A DNA stretch of 43,659 nucleotides, taken from Tepidimonas sp. Its GTDB lineage: Bacteria; Pseudomonadota; Gammaproteobacteria; Burkholderiales; Burkholderiaceae_C. The stretch covers positions 1 to 43,659 of the forward strand of contig NZ_JARJMT020000078.1 of NCBI RefSeq assembly GCF_029335975.1, written 5' to 3'. The notes under the pieces are model-generated. The model saw only the letters and a program-made list of their open reading frames with translations, searched no databases and was not told the DNA's origin. Shown in pieces: positions 41,002-43,659 of this stretch. Numbering within the stretch: position 1 is the stretch's first letter; each line of letters starts with the position of its first letter. A program made the position numbers and the translations under genes.

Positions 41002-42432
41002 ATGGCACAAGCATTTGACGTCGTCGTCATCGGCGCCGGACCCGGCGGCTACATCGCGGCCATCCGGGCTGCGCAGCTCGGCTTCAAGGTCGCTTGCATC
41101 GACGAATGGAAAAACACCGCAGGCGGCCCCGCACCGGGTGGCACCTGCACCAATGTCGGCTGCATTCCGTCCAAGGCGCTGCTGCAGTCGTCCGAGCACT
41201 TCGAGCACGCTCAACACCACTTCGCGGATCACGGCATCAGCACCGGCATCGTGAAGATGGACGTCGCCAAGATGATCGCCCGAAAAGATGCCATCGTGAA
41301 GCAAAACAACGACGGCATTCTGTACCTGTTCAAGAAGAACAAGGTGACGTTCTTCCACGGTCGTGGCTCATTCCTCAAGGCCGTGGACGGCGGCTACGAG
41401 ATCGCCGTCGCTGGCGACAAGCCCGAGATGCTGGTGGGCAGACAGGTGGTGGTGGCCACCGGGTCGATCGCCCGGGCGCTGCCCGGCGTGCCGTTCGATG
41501 AGGACAAGGTGCTGTCCAACGATGGTGCACTGCGCATGGGCGCGGTCCCCAAGAAGCTGGCGATCATCGGCTCCGGCGTGATCGGGCTGGAAATGGGCTC
41601 CGTCTGGCGCCGGTTGGGGGCCGAGGTGACCATCCTGGAAGGCATGCCCACCTTCCTGCCCGCGGTGGATGAGCAGATCGCCAAAGAGGCCAAAAAGGCT
41701 TTCGACAAGCAGGGCTTGAAAATCGAGCTGGGCGTCAAGGTCGGCGAGGTCAAGACGGGCAACAAGAAGGGCGTGAGCATCGCCTACACCACCGCCGCGG
41801 GCGAGGCCGCGACGCTGGATGCTGACCGGCTGATCGTCTCCATCGGGCGGGTGCCCAACACCGACGGCCTGAACGCCCAGGCAGTCGGCCTGCAGCTCGA
41901 CGAGCGCGGCGCGATCGTGGTGGACGACCAATGCCGCACCAACCTGCCCGGCGTGTGGGCGGTGGGCGATGTGGTGCGCGGCCCCATGCTGGCCCACAAG
42001 GCGGAGGAAGAGGGCGTCGCTGTGGCCGAGCGCATCGCGGGCCAACACGGGCATGTCAATTTCAACACCATCCCATGGGTGATTTACACCAGCCCTGAGA
42101 TTGCCTGGGTGGGCCAGACCGAGCAGCAGCTCAAGGCCGCCGGGCGCGCCTACAAAGCCGGAACCTTCCCGTTCCTGGCCAACGGCCGCGCGCGCGCTCT
42201 CGGGGACACCACAGGGATGGTCAAGTTTCTGGCCGATGCTGCCACAGATGAAATTCTGGGTGTGCACATCGTGGGGCCTATGGCCTCCGAGCTGATCGCC
42301 GAAGCGGTGGTGGCGATGGAATTCCGCGCCAGTGCTGAGGATATCGCCCGCATCTGCCACGCACACCCGTCGCTGTCCGAGGCAACCAAAGAAGCGGCGC
42401 TGGCGGTGGACAAGCGCACCCTCAACTTCTGA
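41002..42432 (+). CDS. lpdA: Dihydrolipoyl dehydrogenase (E3)
   Basis: A 476-residue FAD flavoenzyme that reoxidises the lipoyl groups of 2-oxoacid dehydrogenases and reduces NAD+. The FAD motif GAGPGGYIAAIRAA is at residue 11, the redox-active disulfide Cys49/Cys54 is in GGTCTNVGCIPSK, the NAD motif is IIGSGVIGLEMGSVWRRLG, and the catalytic pair is HAHPSLSE near 450. There is no N-terminal lipoyl domain, which separates this odhL type from the longer pdhL type. The ATG at 41002 is preferred over a GTG at 40993 because CGGAG lies about eight bases before it. It is 18 bases after odhB. Confidence 0.97.
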   Translation: MAQAFDVVVIGAGPGGYIAAIRAAQLGFKVACIDEWKNTAGGPAPGGTCTNVGCIPSKALLQSSEHFEHAQHHFADHGISTGIVKMDVAKMIARKDAIVKQNNDGILYLFKKNKVTFFHGRGSFLKAVDGGYEIAVAGDKPEMLVGRQVVVATGSIARALPGVPFDEDKVLSNDGALRMGAVPKKLAIIGSGVIGLEMGSVWRRLGAEVTILEGMPTFLPAVDEQIAKEAKKAFDKQGLKIELGVKVGEVKTGNKKGVSIAYTTAAGEAATLDADRLIVSIGRVPNTDGLNAQAVGLQLDERGAIVVDDQCRTNLPGVWAVGDVVRGPMLAHKAEEEGVAVAERIAGQHGHVNFNTIPWVIYTSPEIAWVGQTEQQLKAAGRAYKAGTFPFLANGRARALGDTTGMVKFLADAATDEILGVHIVGPMASELIAEAVVAMEFRASAEDIARICHAHPSLSEATKEAALAVDKRTLNF

Positions 42433-42438
42433 CGGGCG

Positions 42439-43578
42439 ATGCTGGCGCGTGCAAGCGTGCCCGCGCCGGACCCCGGCTGGGGGCCGGTGCGGCGCGCCTA
42501 CGAAGCCGAACTGGCGGCGCGGGGCTTTCATAGCGACCCCGCGCAACTGCGCGCGGTCGAAGCGCTGGAGCGCTGCGCAGCGGAGTGGGCGCATTTCAAG
42601 CAGCGTCGATCCAACGCGCTCAAAAAGCTCATCAACCGCTTGCCCATTCCGCGCGGCGTGTACATGTACGGCGGGGTCGGGCGCGGCAAAAGCTTTCTGA
42701 TGGACTGCTTCTACAGCGCCGTGCCGCTGCGGCGCAAAACCCGGCTGCACTTCCACGAGTTCATGCGCGAAGTGCACCGCGAACTGGCTGATCTGCAGGG
42801 CACGGTCAATCCGCTGGACGCACTGGCCAAACACATGGCCGTGCGGTTTCGGTTGATCTGCTTCGACGAATTTCACGTCGCCGACGTCACCGACGCCATG
42901 ATCCTGCACCGCCTGCTGGAGGCAATGCAAAAGTACGGCATCGGCATGGTGGCGACCAGCAACTTTCACCCCGACGGGTTGTACCCCGACGGTTTGCACC
43001 GCGATCGCATCTTGCCGGCCATCGAGCTGCTCAAGCGCACCATGCAGGTGGTCAATGTCGACCACGGAGTCGATTACCGCCGCCGTGCCCTGGAGCATGT
43101 CAGCCTGTACCTGATGCCCCTGGGAGAGTCGACTGAGCAGGAGATGGAGGCCATCTTCGATCGGCTGGCTGAGGCGCAGGATGAAAACCCGATACTGTGC
43201 ATCGAGGGGCGCGAGATCCGCGCGATCCGCCGCGCCGGCGGCCTCGTGTGGTTCGATTTCCGCACGCTGTGCGGCGGGCCGCGATCGCAAAACGATTATT
43301 TGGAGCTGGCCAGCCAGTTTCACACCGTGCTGCTCAGCAACGTCCCGCCGATGCCACCCAACATGGCTTCGGCGGCGCGGCGCTTCACTTGGTTGGTCGA
43401 TGTCCTGTACGACCGGCGGGTCAAGCTCATCATCTCGGCCGCTGTGCCGCCTGAACAGCTCTATACCGAAGGGCCGCTGGCCCATGAGTTTCCGCGTACC
43501 GTCTCCCGCCTGCACGAAATGCAGTCGCGCGAGTATTTGGCGTTGGGGCGGCGCGACGTCGACACGACATTGACGTGA
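42439..43578 (+). CDS. zapE: Cell division protein ZapE (AFG1-like ATPase)
   Basis: A 379-residue P-loop ATPase of the AFG1 family. E. coli ZapE acts on Z-ring constriction and is needed under low oxygen or heat. Walker A MYGGVGRGKSFLMD is at about 76-89, Walker B is LICFDEFHVADVTD, and the segment TSNFHPDGLYPDGLHRDRILPAI is a family hallmark. The C-terminal part has LASQFHTVLLSNVP and RFTWLVDVLYDRRVKLI. It begins six bases after lpdA, probably in the odh transcript. The remaining 81 bases of the window (43579-43659) hold no recognisable gene or signal. Confidence 0.93.
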   Translation: MLARASVPAPDPGWGPVRRAYEAELAARGFHSDPAQLRAVEALERCAAEWAHFKQRRSNALKKLINRLPIPRGVYMYGGVGRGKSFLMDCFYSAVPLRRKTRLHFHEFMREVHRELADLQGTVNPLDALAKHMAVRFRLICFDEFHVADVTDAMILHRLLEAMQKYGIGMVATSNFHPDGLYPDGLHRDRILPAIELLKRTMQVVNVDHGVDYRRRALEHVSLYLMPLGESTEQEMEAIFDRLAEAQDENPILCIEGREIRAIRRAGGLVWFDFRTLCGGPRSQNDYLELASQFHTVLLSNVPPMPPNMASAARRFTWLVDVLYDRRVKLIISAAVPPEQLYTEGPLAHEFPRTVSRLHEMQSREYLALGRRDVDTTLT

Positions 43579-43659
43579 CGAAGGGAAAAACGTCGGTCTG
43601 TGCGTAAGTCAGCGTGTCACGAGCTTCACACCAGGCTAGAAATGCACGATGCCTCGGCG

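Noticed and set aside
41368-43515. 715-residue minus-strand open frame opposite lpdA and zapE
   Set aside because: It is antisense to two clear genes and has His/Gln/Arg-rich low-information sequence.

Overview
This window reads as a chromosomal segment of a GC-rich betaproteobacterium, most likely Burkholderiales. The evidence is gene content and order: smc-zipA, phaC-phaA-phaB, a complete iscRSUA-hscBA-fdx cluster, and odhA-odhB-lpdA followed by zapE. I cannot name a genus from the sequence alone. Almost all of it is densely packed metabolic and housekeeping coding sequence. I see no insertion sequence, prophage, CRISPR array, rRNA or integron, and no stretch above 300 bases without a gene.

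Layout. (1) 1-2.3 kb: the 3' end of smc, overlapped by zipA. (2) 2.3-5.9 kb: a Nudix hydrolase and an orphan TRAP-type binding protein on the minus strand, then maiA-like and pgeF on the plus strand, and a small minus-strand membrane protein that overlaps the 3' end of pgeF. (3) 6.1-10 kb: phaC-phaA-phaB with a clear terminator, then dusA. (4) 11-19.2 kb: a GntR/FCD regulator divergent from mcm-meaB-pccB-pccA-VOC, the propionyl-CoA to succinyl-CoA route. (5) 19.2-22.6 kb, minus strand: tyrB-like aminotransferase, then phaZ (PHA depolymerase) coupled to an RnfB-like ferredoxin. A 15-bp palindrome lies over the predicted phaZ start site. (6) 22.7-27.4 kb: uvrB, then an overlapping NarL-type response regulator and 7TM histidine kinase. 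(7) 27.4-33.6 kb: iscR with an IscR-type operator, iscS, iscU, iscA, hscB, hscA, fdx, dnaQ. (8) 33.7-36.6 kb: tRNA-Val(CAC) with promoter and terminator, a YjfB-like small protein, prpE (propionate-CoA ligase) and a cysteine-bearing ArsR regulator. (9) 36.7-43.6 kb: odhA, odhB, lpdA and zapE.

How the genes fit together. Much of the window concerns acyl-CoA flow. PrpE activates propionate, PccAB and Mcm (with MeaB) move propionyl-CoA to succinyl-CoA, and the 2-oxoglutarate dehydrogenase genes make succinyl-CoA from the TCA side. PhaA, PhaB and PhaC store acetyl-CoA, and possibly propionyl-CoA units, as polyhydroxyalkanoate, which PhaZ mobilises. The ISC cluster would supply Fe-S clusters, for example to the RnfB-like protein. 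This linkage is inference from gene content.

I found no wholly new system. The best leads are the phaZ-rnfB coupling and its palindrome, the VOC protein of the mcm operon with Gln in place of the usual first metal-binding His, the undescribed two-component pair before isc, and the dyad in front of prpE.
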